From NCBI RefSeq assembly GCF_963678635.1, contig NC_087068.1, forward strand, positions 10,424,027-10,488,026: a stretch of DNA of 64,000 nt, in the 5' to 3' direction. A program made the position numbers and the translations under genes. The stretch comes from Symsagittifera roscoffensis. Lineage: Eukaryota > Xenacoelomorpha > Acoela > Convolutidae. The notes under the pieces were generated by a model. That model saw only the letters and a list, made by a program, of their open reading frames with translations, searched no databases and was not told where the DNA came from. Of this stretch, positions 34,091-45,610 are shown in pieces (the first letter of the stretch is position 1; every line of letters starts with the position of its first letter).

Positions 34091-37000
34091 ACTTAGAAAA
34101 ACGGAGCGAACCCGTTGAAATTAGACAGGATTTAAAGCGCAGACTTGGTCACTTGACTGGAAAAAAAAACATCCGCGTCGAAGAAAAAAATGAAGGAAAA
34201 ATGAAAAATCAGTGAAAAAGAAAATTTAAGTGAAAAACATTTTATGATACGGCAAAACGGTGTAAAAGTTGAACTTCTATCTAGATTAAATTGATCTTCT
34301 ATCGAGACTTGTCTAGGTTAAATTTCTATCGAGACAAAAAAAATTCAGTTTTCGACTGCTGTGTGTACAAAATCAAGAATAAGCAATTCTTATTGCTTAT
34401 TTGGCGCAGATGTAGTTTCGGTTATTGGGATGAAAAAAATCAACGCATCGAGTCAACCAAGGCCTGCAGTTTCCGAGAGCTGAAAAATTGCTGAAAAGAA
34501 AAACAATTTTTTTTTGAATTTTTGGATGACTGGTCATGTAATTACCCCAGCAACATCTTTCACAGCAACATCTTTCATTACCATTTAAACCAGTTTTTTT
34601 ATGAAACAGCATTTGGTGCTTGCCTATTGGCGCAAATCATAAATTTTCCAGGCTTTTGCTCTCTACACATGCGCAGCGTAGCCTCATACAGCAAAGCATC
34701 TTTTTCTCTAATTCAAGTCGCAAATACTAGGGTTAATTTTCGTTTCGTTAATTATTATTTTTTGGTTTTTATGATTACTGTTGAATTACCACAATTGATT
34801 TTTTCATTTTTTTAAAACTAGCGAACGTAGTGTAATAAAAGACTATTTGTTTCCGATGGAATTTGCAACGAAAAACGCTCATTTTGTGGCAATTTTGCTA
34901 AAACACAATCTGTATAATTTGCAGCTTCATAGCACCTGTTCTCAGTTTTTTGATGGCTAGTTTTTGCAATAGACAAGCAATCGATACTCAAGTAAAACTT
35001 AGCACAATTTTTATTGATATTTGGTGGCAATTTTTGCAGCATAAATCTGGAAAATTTTTAGCACCTGTTGCTGCTTCAATGTTGGCTAGTGTTAGTACAA
35101 CTTCAAGGACCCGAGGCGCAGATGCGAGGACATGAGATCTTTAAATTCCAGGATGGATATGAGAATCCGACACCGGAATTGTTTTTATAATCAAGGCTTC
35201 TTTCATTTTTTGTTTCATTTTGTAGATCTGCTTTTTTTACCAGCTGTTTTCTTGTACAGTATAATATTCATACCAGTATAAAGATTACGCTTACGTTATC
35301 AAATCGGAATATAGACTACTTTTTTATGTTAACAACTAGTTTATTATAATCATTGAACAATTGTGTAGCTATGATTTGTGCCCCAAACATGCTCAATTTG
35401 TTGAAAATATAATTGTAACCACTGAGTACCAACTTTAGTAGTCGGCCAAGGGCTACGCTTTAATCCAGTCCAGCACTTGATTTTTTAAAACTAAAACAAT
35501 TATAATAAAAAATGACCGGCCTATGGGCTGTCTAGGTTTTAGTTTTTCCCTCATTTTGCATGTTTCCAAAGAAGAAAAAGGCCCTAAAAGCCTGGATTTC
35601 AGATCTTATAGCTCAAATTTTTTATTAACAATTTTTCAATTTTTTTTCACCTCAACAGGCATATACCCAAACGTTTTTGGATTTTTTTCTGTTTGATTGA
35701 TTTGTGTGGATATTTATTCATTCCCGGCGCTTATATTTTTGGAGGTGCTCACCTCAAATTCAACCTCATTCCAACAAGAACTTGGGAATTTTAGTATATG
35801 CAAATATTAAATTTTAAAATATTTTCGCAAGTTTGTTTGGTATCGAAAATGATGCTAAGCTCCATTTCGCCTCTGGGTGAACATTCCTTTACACAGTTTA
35901 TTAAATTATTGATGTTTTGCGAGGTTTCCGAAATGCATTAAACACACAATTTTTTTTAAGCTTCCCAATTAATTACTTTTGGTTGCTCTTAATTAATTAA
36001 CTTCCAAAAATTACATGCAAACTTTGTAAAAGCAAGAAAACGTGCGTCTATCGACAATGGTCTCATGTAGCAAGATTTATATGGTTACTTCATGCCTATT
36101 ACACACAAAACTGTTTTTTCTTTGTTTTTGTGGTTTTCGTTCCAATTTTTTTCATCTCATTTTCTTTTTTTAAGAAAATTTATAGCACCACATCTAGTAC
36201 AGCTTAGGCTTCACAGATTATACAAACTGGATCTAAATGCATGCTAAAAAAGTCAAACTTTCAATTCGGATTAGTGTTTTTTGTTTCAATTTTTATCGTT
36301 ACAGTTTCCGAATAGTTGTCACACTTTTTGGTTTTGATGTTTTGGTATTTCGACCTAAAAAAATCTTCGCTACAAGCATTTCGTTCTCATTAGCAAGGAA
36401 CGATGTAGTTTTTGTACTTTTTTATTTTTCTTTCTTGCTGAAAGCTTATATATTTGAAACATTGAAACTGGCTTTTTGTCTCCAATTTTTAGTTTATACG
36501 TTTTTGAGTTTGTAGGTGTTTTTTCATTTTCTATGGTTGAAAAATTTTAAATAATGAGGTTTGTTTCGTTTATTTTTTAGTTACAACAAAGCAGTTGTAG
36601 TTGGAGCTAGTTTTTGTTTGGTATTTTATCTACTTAATTTTGCACCTAATTTTTTCTGGTTAGAATTTCTGGTTAGAATTCTGCCTCGTTTTGTAGACAC
36701 CAACTTGCGAAAATGTTTGCGTTATAAGGCAAGTTTTGTGAAGCTCCGCTTCGCCTTTGTGTGAAATTTTGTGATCAAATTTGACAAGCCTTGAAGTTTT
36801 TATTTATTTGGCTGGCTGATATTGTTCACCGACGCTGCTGACCAGAAATGATCATTTGTCGCTAATTTAACTTGCCGTCTTAAACCGTTTTCTCATGCTG
36901 AGATAGTGTTTTGTGAACAAAAAAAATCAAAAAATTGACAATTAAGTTTTTATTTTGTCTTTTATGTCGTCTGTCCATATCATTTTTTCATTGATTTGAA

Positions 37001-40000
37001 TGTTCATTAGATAAAATGGATCAGTGGTCAGCGTAAAATTGAAAAAAAAAATGATGCGCGTAAGCTCTTTAGATAAAAAAACTTACTGATGTTTTTGCTT
37101 TCAATGTGTGTATATTTTCAGAAAAACTGAAGTATTGAAAAGTGTATTTTTCCCGTTTACTCAGGTATTAGACAATCTCTGGTTTTTTGTCTGATGAAGT
37201 CTTGAATCATTTAAAAGCCCGTTGAGTTGCACAAAAATCAGTGAATCGGGTCGACCAAGACCGGCTGTTTCTGGGAACTGAAGAGTTTCTGCTTAAGAAA
37301 AATTAATCAATCTTATTTAAAACTTAAAAGCAATTCTTATTTGAATGAAACAGCGTTTTGTCTTTTCCTATTTGCACAAATGCTTTTTCGTTGGCCGAGT
37401 TTTTTTTGTTTTGTACACAACTACAGAGTAGTGGCTTACTGCAAAGGTTGTTTTTTTTTTTCAATTTCAAGACGCAAATATTGTTGTTAGTTTTGATGGC
37501 TTTTTGCAACACGCAGCTCTGGCAATTTAACAGTATTAGCTTTCGAGTATGCTTACTATTGAACTAACTCGGTTGATTCTGTAAATTATTCGACTAGAGA
37601 GCGTAGTGCAATAGTATGACTCTACTTTTTTCCGACCAACAACGCAAAAAACTGCTGATTTAGTGGCATTGTTGCTCAAATCACTATCTGTAGCAATTGA
37701 AATTTCATATTATCTTTTCTCAGCTTTTTTGGTGAGCAAGAGTTTGCCAATAGTGAAATTGTTGAGTTTTTCAAAAAGCATCAAATACAAAAAAGCATTA
37801 AATTTATTCTTTTACTTTCCTTTTTATTTGCAAAGTTAGTTTGGTGGCTTATAGTTATTGATATGCAAATTGTTTATAAGCCAAAAACGTGAAATTAGTG
37901 ACAAATTTGTGATTTTGAGCATCTTAAAGCTCCTTTTTGCCGCTTTTTTGCTGGTGTTTTCGAGTTTGCATCTTCACCTCAGTGTAAAACATCTGTCCTC
38001 GTCGCAATTATGTTTTGGCGATTCTCCTATTTATAAACAAGCAAAGAATTGGGGGGATAAGTTCTTAAAGTATTATGAATTGCGATTTAATTTGTTTTCT
38101 ACCTTTGTGAAAGAATAATGTTTTCCTTGCTTCAAACTCAGTCTCCATGACTCATAAATCTGCAAAGAAAAGTTGACTTTAAAACTGGATTCTACTTCAA
38201 TTTAATTTGTTTTTGAAGAAATGGAAAGTTTTTTTTTGCACAGGCTCACTTTTTTGAGAGTAAGAGTTGCTTTAGTGTTTTAAATGCTGCGGAGTTCAGC
38301 CTGGGTTTCTATTTTTGGAAAAAATTTTTCGTGTTATTTGTCTTTGTTTGGTTATTATTTTTCTTTTTAGTGTTTGTCGTTTTGTTCTAATATATCCAAC
38401 TGTTTGTGTATGAGGTGTGATTACAAGGTCGTATTTTTTGTTATCTATTTCACAATTGTGTAGAACGATTGTTTGTTTGTTTCCTAGATTTTAAATGACA
38501 TAAGGTTTAGGATGACGGATGCAAAAAGTTGTTAGATGATTTCTATTTTCTTAAACTGTTAGTCCTTACGATTTTTTGGTTAGCTTAACCTGGGTCTATT
38601 TGTTCAGGGTTGGAAAGAAAAGTATATCGATTCCGAAGAATGATTTTTTACTTTCTCGTGGCTAGTATAAGCTAAGGTGTTAACTTACTTAATCTTACTT
38701 AGGGGTAGTGATTGTGTTCAAGGGTTGGAGAATAGTAAATCGATCCACAAGGTTCAGGTATAATTAGAACGCGAGTAGTTCGTTAGATACTATTTTAAAC
38801 TTACTAAGTCTAAGATTTATCCTGGGTTTGTTAAGAGGGGGGATCAAGTGAAGGATGAATAACCGAAGTTCTTCACTGTTTATCCTAATTTGAATGGTTA
38901 GTTTTGTTCAAAAATTTCTATTAGTCTTGGGTTTATAGAAAGGGTTGGATAGTGAATCGACGTTTGAGGTCGTTAGACACTAGCTAAGTGGGTGGGGGAG
39001 AACAAAATTGTTCTTTTTGATCCAAGGATAGGCCTTGATGATCAAGTTTTAAATTTAATTAAAAAGAAAATGAATTAAGATCCAAGGATAAGCCTTGATG
39101 ATCTGATTTTAAAATTAAGTGAATTTAATTTTAAAATGGTTTAAATTTGTTTAAGGAAAAGATTTAGTGTTTCAATGATATTAGTGAGCTTATGAATGCT
39201 GTTATGTTTAGGTGATGAAGCTGGAACAACAGGATATTTTATGATTACTAACAGTTTATTGTCATGCTACTAATTTTTGTTTTCATTTTTCAATAAATAT
39301 TTTCCAAACATGTTTTGTATAATACTGCAGAATTTTAGGAAAACGATCTGAGATTTTTTTATCAATCGTTATTGTAAATTACTAATTTTGTTTAGCGCCT
39401 GAAATGATTATGAAGATTGACTTCAAGATTTTATGTTTGCAAATGAAAATCTAAATTCATTGCTAATAAAATTCTAAATATAAAAGTTTGTGTTGGCTTT
39501 TGCCGTACTATCATATAACTATTTGGTAAGTTTCTACTTTGTCGTATGTCGTCTCTGGTTCGAGGTCTTCTTCCAATTCCGGGTAGTTCTGTTATCGTTC
39601 GGAATATTGGCTCTGATCTATTGAGTCGTAGAGACATTTCGATTAAATTATCGTCGTATAACATTTTAAAAATGTTTTGTCTAAATTCTAATCTATTTTT
39701 GGTTAATTCTAAGCAATTCGTTCCAATTAGCAAGAAAAAATATAGTTTAAACTGAAACACTGAAAATGGCTCCATGTCTTCATTTTCTAGTTTATAAGTT
39801 TTTGCTTTTTTAGGTAATTTTCATTCTTTTTTTCGTTCAACTATTTTAGAAATTGAGTTTTGGTTTCGATTATTTTTTAGGTAAATCGAAGCAGTTGTAG
39901 TTAAAGCTAGTTTTTGTTTGGTTTATTTATAGGTTAGATATATGGGTTCGAATTTTACTGATTTTTTTTAATGCGCGTATATTTTCACAAGCTTTTTTGT

Positions 40001-40594
40001 CATCCCGGGTATATTAAATCGTGCAATTGCCTAAAGTTATTTCTTCAAAAAATGCTATTGACTAGCATATGGCATGGCTTTAGATTTTTTTCTGGTAGCT
40101 CGCTTTGTAGATCGTTTTATAGATTAATAGTTCACTTTATAGACCTAATATTTTATCTTGTGAGTTAGGACCGGTGTGGTTAACTCATAGAGTAATTTCG
40201 GATAGGGTACACCGTCTGCTCGTCACGCTATCTTATTTTCGGCCGGATAGATTCGTGCAACTTCTTAGTCTAATACCGATCCTAATCTTACTCTTATACT
40301 ATCTAGTCTCAGGTTGTTTAACTAGTCTCTGCTAGGCTCAATAGATCTAGGGTATACTGGTTTATTGCGGCTGCTGAAGTCTTCTTGGAGAGTCAACTAA
40401 TTTCTAAGTTAAATTCAAATCTCTCTGGTGCTGAAATTACAAGTAATTTCAGCACTTACAAATAAGTGAGTTGTTAGTTAGATGGATCATGATTGGTTAA
40501 TATTAAATACTTTACAGTGGTAAAATATCTAATTTATCCAATCATAAAATGTAGTTTAGATCAGGTTCCACCCATCCGGGTTTTACAGAGTTTT
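34091..40594. other. Repeat-rich interior of duplication copy 1, no supported gene
   Basis: Contains diverged internal repeats: about 34430-34985 resembles 37230-37770 ('tgaaacagcattt'/'tgaaacagcgttt', 'gcgaacgtagtgtaata'/'agcgtagtgcaatag'), and 36380-36640 resembles 39700-39940 ('gcagttgtagttggagctag'/'gcagttgtagttaaagctag'). Three related copies of 'agggttggaraatagtaaatcgat'-like words occur at about 38608, 38724 and 38940, and a 60-bp direct repeat 'gatccaaggataggccttgatgat' at 39019 and 39080. These look like regulatory or LTR-like DNA of the neighbouring retroelement, but I could not fix LTR ends. Open frames here lack family support. Confidence 0.5.
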
Positions 40595-41026
40595 TTAGAA
40601 TAGTCTTTCTGCAATTCGAAGGATGGATGATGGACGTTGGTATTTGGCGAACATCATATTTTTTCTGGGTTCTCTTGTTAGAGAAGTTCCAGGTTCAATC
40701 GTTGTGTCTTTTAATGACAACGACTGGGTTTTCGCAACAAACTCAAATCTGATTTCAGAATGGTTGGCTATGACAGGTTTTTCTGTTTCATATATAGAAC
40801 TTCTTTTGTGTTTGACCTTGTCTGGGAATGGCGTGGAGATTGTGCGTGGAGGGGATGCCTGGTTACTCGGATCTGTACGTATACTTGAACATCGAGGTGG
40901 TCATTGGTCTAGTTCAATGAAGTCCTTTTCTGCGAAGTCAAGTCGTACTCTAAATCCTTTGAGTTGTGATTGTGGGCGGCATATTGATTGTGGTTGGCCA
41001 TTCTTTTTCGAGTGTAGTGGGGTCAT
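40595..41026 (-). CDS. Possible retroelement-side ORF with one internal stop (copy 1)
   Basis: On the minus strand an ATG at 41026 opens a frame that reaches TAA at 40595 with a single in-frame TGA at 40901. The composition is basic and hydrophilic (for example KGFRVRLDFAEKDFIELD and HSEIRFEFVAKTQ), as expected of a soluble protein, and the orientation matches the retroelement. The opposite strand also has an uninterrupted 158-codon ATG frame (40623-41099) that is hydrophobic and ends in IYILHSIIYIL; one of the two is antisense noise. I favour the minus strand weakly. No domain recognised. The same stop is present in copy 2. Confidence 0.3.
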
Positions 41027-41099
41027 TTTCTCTTTGGATGTTCATCTTTGGTATTGTATGCTGATCTATATATTGCATAGTATAATTTACATTTTATAA

Positions 41100-42151
41100 A
41101 ACTTTTATTAGTTTGGTGTTTTAATTATGATTTTGGTTAGTTGTTTTCACAAAAGCTTTTTGTTTTAGTTCGGTTATTTTGAAGAGTTACTCACCCTTGA
41201 GTACCTCTTATTAAAAATAGGAGTGTGGTCACAAAGCGTGGATGTAGCGCGGTGGGTTAGGCCGGCTATAGAGCATGCTCAGGACGTCCTCTCTGGTGGG
41301 TTAGGCCAGGAGTGGGAGTATGATTTCGTGCGGTTTCTGTGAGAGGTCCTGTTATGTGATAACGTTTTATGTTGGGTTTATTGTGGTTTTTTTTATGTTT
41401 CGTTGGTTGTGTCCTTTTTTCAAAAATCAAATTGTTTTTGGTATGGGTTTGTTTTTCGACTTTTTTGTGTTTTATTATTTCTTTGTTAGACTTTATAATA
41501 GTCTTCAAAAGAATAAATTATCCAGTTTTAAACTGGGTTAATCCAGTTTGGGTACCGTTGGTCATGCTGTTATTCTATGATTTGTGGTGTTTAGTAAGCT
41601 GCGTTGGTTAGTTTTGTTTAGTATATAATTCCTTTCCAACCGGGTTAAAGGAAAGTTTGAAACGTGTTATCGTGTGTTAGAGTTGTTGAGTGTGAAAGCT
41701 TAAAACTGAAATTCATTATTTTAAACAATTCTTCGTGGGCGAGCTGTGCGAGTGTGGATAGAATTTTTGTGCGAATGAATTGGAAATATCAAAAGGTTAG
41801 TACTGCATTTTCGTTTTATCAATTTACTACATAGAATTTCAATTTTACGGCTAGTTGTTGGGAAAAATTAAGTTACAAGTTTTCATCATTATTAGATTTA
41901 CTGCTTGTGGGGAAACAATTTATAAATTAAATTACTGCATTGGTATGAATTTTATTTAATTTGTTTGGTGCAAAATATTAATAGAGTTTTAAACAATTTG
42001 AAGAAGTTTTCTATTTTTTATTTTTCTTTTGTGTATTTTGCAGATGATCGTTGGATGAAGACTAAAATTCTAAATAAGACATGGATAAAGAATGGTTAGT
42101 TTTTTATTTTGAATTTATTAGTTAATAATATGTATAAATCATACTTACCTG
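41100..42151. other. Spacer downstream of the retroelement ORFs (copy 1)
   Basis: Contains a short repeated word 'ggtgggttaggcc' (41250 and 41297). A minus-strand donor CAG|GTAAGT lies three bases after the stop of the adjacent ORF (about 42149). No gene supported. Confidence 0.4.
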
Positions 42152-43463
42152 TTAGTTGTCGGGGAAAAAACCTTGGGTGAAGATGTCGTGGATTATGTCG
42201 GAAGTTGTTAGTAGTTTTGCTAGTATGCGGATGATGTTTTTAGTTTGAAGCAGTGGCCAAAGCAATTGAAGTGCTTTAATGGTGTTTAGTTCTTCAGTGC
42301 CAACTGCAAACTCATAAGGTGTGTTTTGGATGAGATTATATAATTTGTGATTGTATTTAGTGTTGTGGATGAATTCTAATATCGGGATTTCTATAGGTTG
42401 AACAAATTCATGTGGGATAAGGAAGGGTCTGGATTCTTCTGCGTTGAAGGTCTTCGTGATGGGACAAAAAATATACATTTGGGTTATGGGGTCGTAATTG
42501 CGAAGAATACCATGAAGGTTAGTATCTTTGATGCAATATGTGAAGTTAAGAAAAAATGGTGAAGTGTATTTAGAATTAATAAATTGAAAACGGTGGTGTG
42601 GTTGTCTTGACGGAGTGTGTAGATCAAAGTGATTTTGTATGAAGCGATAATATGTATATGTGTGAGTTTGTTTAGTGCGTAACATAATGTCGTGTGAGCA
42701 GTGCAAATCTCGTTCATGTGGTGCAAGGAAATGAAAGGTTAGTGAAAATAATTGAAATCGTTCTTTGAAACTTTCGTAAGCTTGTGTGTCGGTTAGTGCT
42801 TCAGAAATTATGTGGTCAAATTTGCGATCAAATATATTAAGTGTAAATACATAAGGTGTTTTAATGAAGAATTTTTCTGTGATTTGTGGGTTAGCGAAGC
42901 GATCATCGTCTTAAAATTGGTCTTGGTTAGTTCGGATGATGTTATGATCGTAATATTCTAGCGTATATTCGTTAGCTCGGGGTGCAGTGTATGTTTTTAG
43001 TGACTTTTTATATCCTATATAAGTAAATTGTCTATGTGTTAGTGGTGTAGTGAGTCGATATAGCATGTCTTGATTTCTTTCTATATTGATGTGAGTATTA
43101 GATAAAGGTAGGCAAAGGGGGTTAGTAAAATGATAATATGATGTCCAAGGAAGGGTAGGCATTAAGACGTGTTCATCTACAAAACTACGTGTGTCGTTAG
43201 TGTCGTTAGGGGTGTTCAAGGTGATTGTGGAAATGAGGGTAAGGTGATATTTAAAAATTCTTTCGTGTTAGTGTGATTTGGATGATTTATATATTCACGG
43301 GCTGTTCCTGGTTTTGTTGGAAATGGATGGTTTGGGAATTTTCTTTTGAAAGTGCGATAAGCTCTATTAGTACTAAATGAAGATTCGGTGGATGTGGATG
43401 ATGGTGCTAATGATGCGGTATAAGCTGAAGAGGGGGTAGGAGTAGGTGGGTTTGATGATTCTA
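42152..43463 (-). pseudogene. 5'-truncated copy of the Pro/Ser-rich retroelement ORF
   Basis: Homologous to the minus-strand ORF at 53678-54990. It lacks the first ~165 codons because the duplication junction at 43463 cuts it. It also carries a small deletion near 43222 ('caaggtgattgtgg' versus 'caaggtatactgtgg') that shifts the frame, and it shares the in-frame TAA at 42911 with copy 2. Non-functional. Confidence 0.8.
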
Positions 43464-45610
43464 AGCGCAGCTAGGAGAGAACGATATCAACAACGTAGAA
43501 AAACTTTTCGACAAGAGTTTCTTGGCAGAGTTGATATCGCAGCACATACGGTTGGACCGAGTTAGGAGAGCGGTTGAATTCAAGTACGAATAAAGATCTG
43601 AGCATATGAGGCCTTGTATAAATCCACCGTGAAACCAAAAGAGCTGAGAGGACGATTGTATCCTGGTTGACAATCGACTCACGGCACTGGAGAAATTGAG
43701 AAATGCAGTCCTAAAAAACTGCATGCAGGCCACCCAGGACAAAAAGCGATGTTAGATGTGTCGGAGTACCTGTTGTGGCCTCATATGCACAAAGACATCA
43801 TGAATATGGCGGAAGAATTCACAAGATATGGTGAGAATGTCGAAAATCAGATTCATAAAAATACATCTAAACTGCTACCACCACTCACACAATCGAGACA
43901 AAAAAAACAACTGCATTTTTGTAGGTCTATAAAAACTGAAACAGCCAAAAAATTGCTAGTAACCAATGACGACTTCTCAAAATTTCCGTTAGTCAGATCG
44001 ACAAAACTCACAGGCCGCAAAACATCATTAAAATTTCTCCGGATTTAATTTAATACATATGCTATCCCAGAAGCCTTAAGAAAGGACCAGTTCTCAGGGT
44101 TTAAAGGAAAGGCAAAAAAAAAGTTTTGCACGGAAAATAATCTTAAGCAAAATTTTTTTCCGTGGAAGACCACAGAGGGTGTGGTTGAGTGCGCTTTTCA
44201 AATAATCATTAAAAAAAGGAATGGGAGCAATGATTTTGGCAGAAAATGCTGAATCACTGAAAAGACCATGAGAAACAAAAACATGTTGAGGAAATTTTAA
44301 AAGGCAAGCGCAGCATGGAGTAAAATTTGAAGAAATATGGTCAGAATTGAAGTCAAACAAAGTGGGAAAGCGATAGTGGATGCAAACCTGGAACTGAAAT
44401 TTGAAGTGGGCTTGAAACTTGAAGTGGGAAAAATGCAGATTTTTGGAGGAAACGGAAGAAAAGCACTGGAAAAAGAACTAAATGGAAGACTGGATAGAAA
44501 ATAGTTGTGGCTAGGAAATTCCTGAAGCGATTATCAGGCAAACGATTGACAAGGGCAAAAGCTGTCTCTTTGGAAAAAAAATCTGAAAAAGGGTGCCTTG
44601 TACCCGAAATCAGATGTGGCAAAAGGAAAAGGACAGTTAGGAAAAGTAGAAAAGAAAAAAAAACAGGAAACTATATTAAAGTCACCTACGTAACCAGCCG
44701 AAAAGGCATCGAGAACCTAAACGTCGATGCAAATGACAGTGTCGGACTCTGATCCAAGTGATGACTTTACCAATGTTTTCCTTTGAGACCCATTCATTAT
44801 GCAGTTCCAGACCAGTACACGTTGTTGTGACATCGAACGTTATAAAGTCAGAAGGCGGAATCAACCTGGGCACACAAAGGCCTAAATTGAATATTGGGGG
44901 CCAAACATTCAAAAGGAAGTCAAAAACACACCGTCAAAAAAGACAAATATACAGCTTAAAAACCTCTAAAGATCAAGGCGGCAGCTGCATAATGAGGCCG
45001 AGAGGAAGCAGTATCTGGTATCGCAGAGAATAAAAGTCTGCCGATAAGATCCTCATCGTTGAAACAGTGTTAACGTGAGAAAGAATTCGGAAATTGATTA
45101 GAAAGAAATTTAAAAGAAATTGATTAGAAAGAATATGACGGCTGAAAAATAACTTTAAAAAATTGAAAAAGACGAGGCGACCCACCAGCAGAGAATACAG
45201 ATTGAAGAACAAATTTTACAAAGAGGGGTGGAAAACGCAGTCAAAAGATTTTGTACGAAAAAAAATTTTACAACCAGTTTTGTTGATTGATCTAGTCGAA
45301 ACGTCTCTGGAGGGATCTACTACTGCTACTGCAGAATCAGCAGAAAGACAAAACCAATCGCCCGAGACGTTAAAGACGTTGGAAGCATCAAAAAACCTGA
45401 GAAGAAGCATGCGCTCCAACAAAAACAAGCAAGGGAAAAGGTGTATGAACCAGTAAAACACTCGGTAAAAAAGCCAAAGAACAAGCGGTTGAAGACGAGG
45501 AAATTTTCAACAAGCTGCAACGAGTATCACTGGACACATATCGCTCGGAACCGGCAACGAGAAACCCACCGAAGGACTCAAAAGAACACTGCTGTCATTC
45601 ACTAGAGCCG
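43464..45610 (+). pseudogene. Decayed Ty3/gypsy pol (integrase part), copy 2
   Basis: Second copy of the remnant, starting in mid-gene at the duplication junction. A 99-codon open stretch (43749-44048) spans LDVSEYLLWPHMHKDI and LVTNDDFSKFPLVRS. The zinc-finger Cys pair is again lost (FTRY). Past 44620 the sequence becomes almost identical to copy 1. Inactive. Confidence 0.7.

Larger units (their letters stand above)
31940..43463. repeat. 11.5-kb tandem duplication, copy 1
   Basis: Begins at 'agcgcagctagg' within the plus-strand integrase remnant and ends at 'gatgattcta' within a minus-strand retroelement frame, where copy 2 starts immediately. Homologous positions are offset by 11,524-11,529 bp throughout. 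The first ~1.2 kb differs from copy 2 by several percent including indels; the rest has only about one difference per several hundred bases. The breakpoints share at most a base or two. Confidence 0.95.

Noticed and set aside
33153-35135. Many 60-97-codon frames repeated exactly at +11,529
   Set aside because: Identity between the copies reflects the recent duplication, not selection; none shows a domain.
39431-39775. 114-codon minus-strand ATG frame (also 50959-51303)
   Set aside because: No recognisable domain and situated in repeat-rich, LTR-like DNA; preserved only by the duplication.
41761-42098. Plus-strand exon-like arrangement (aaaag|gttagt ... tttgcag|atgatcg ... aatg|gttagt)
   Set aside because: Splice-like words flank no open frame of useful length, and AT-rich DNA yields such words often.
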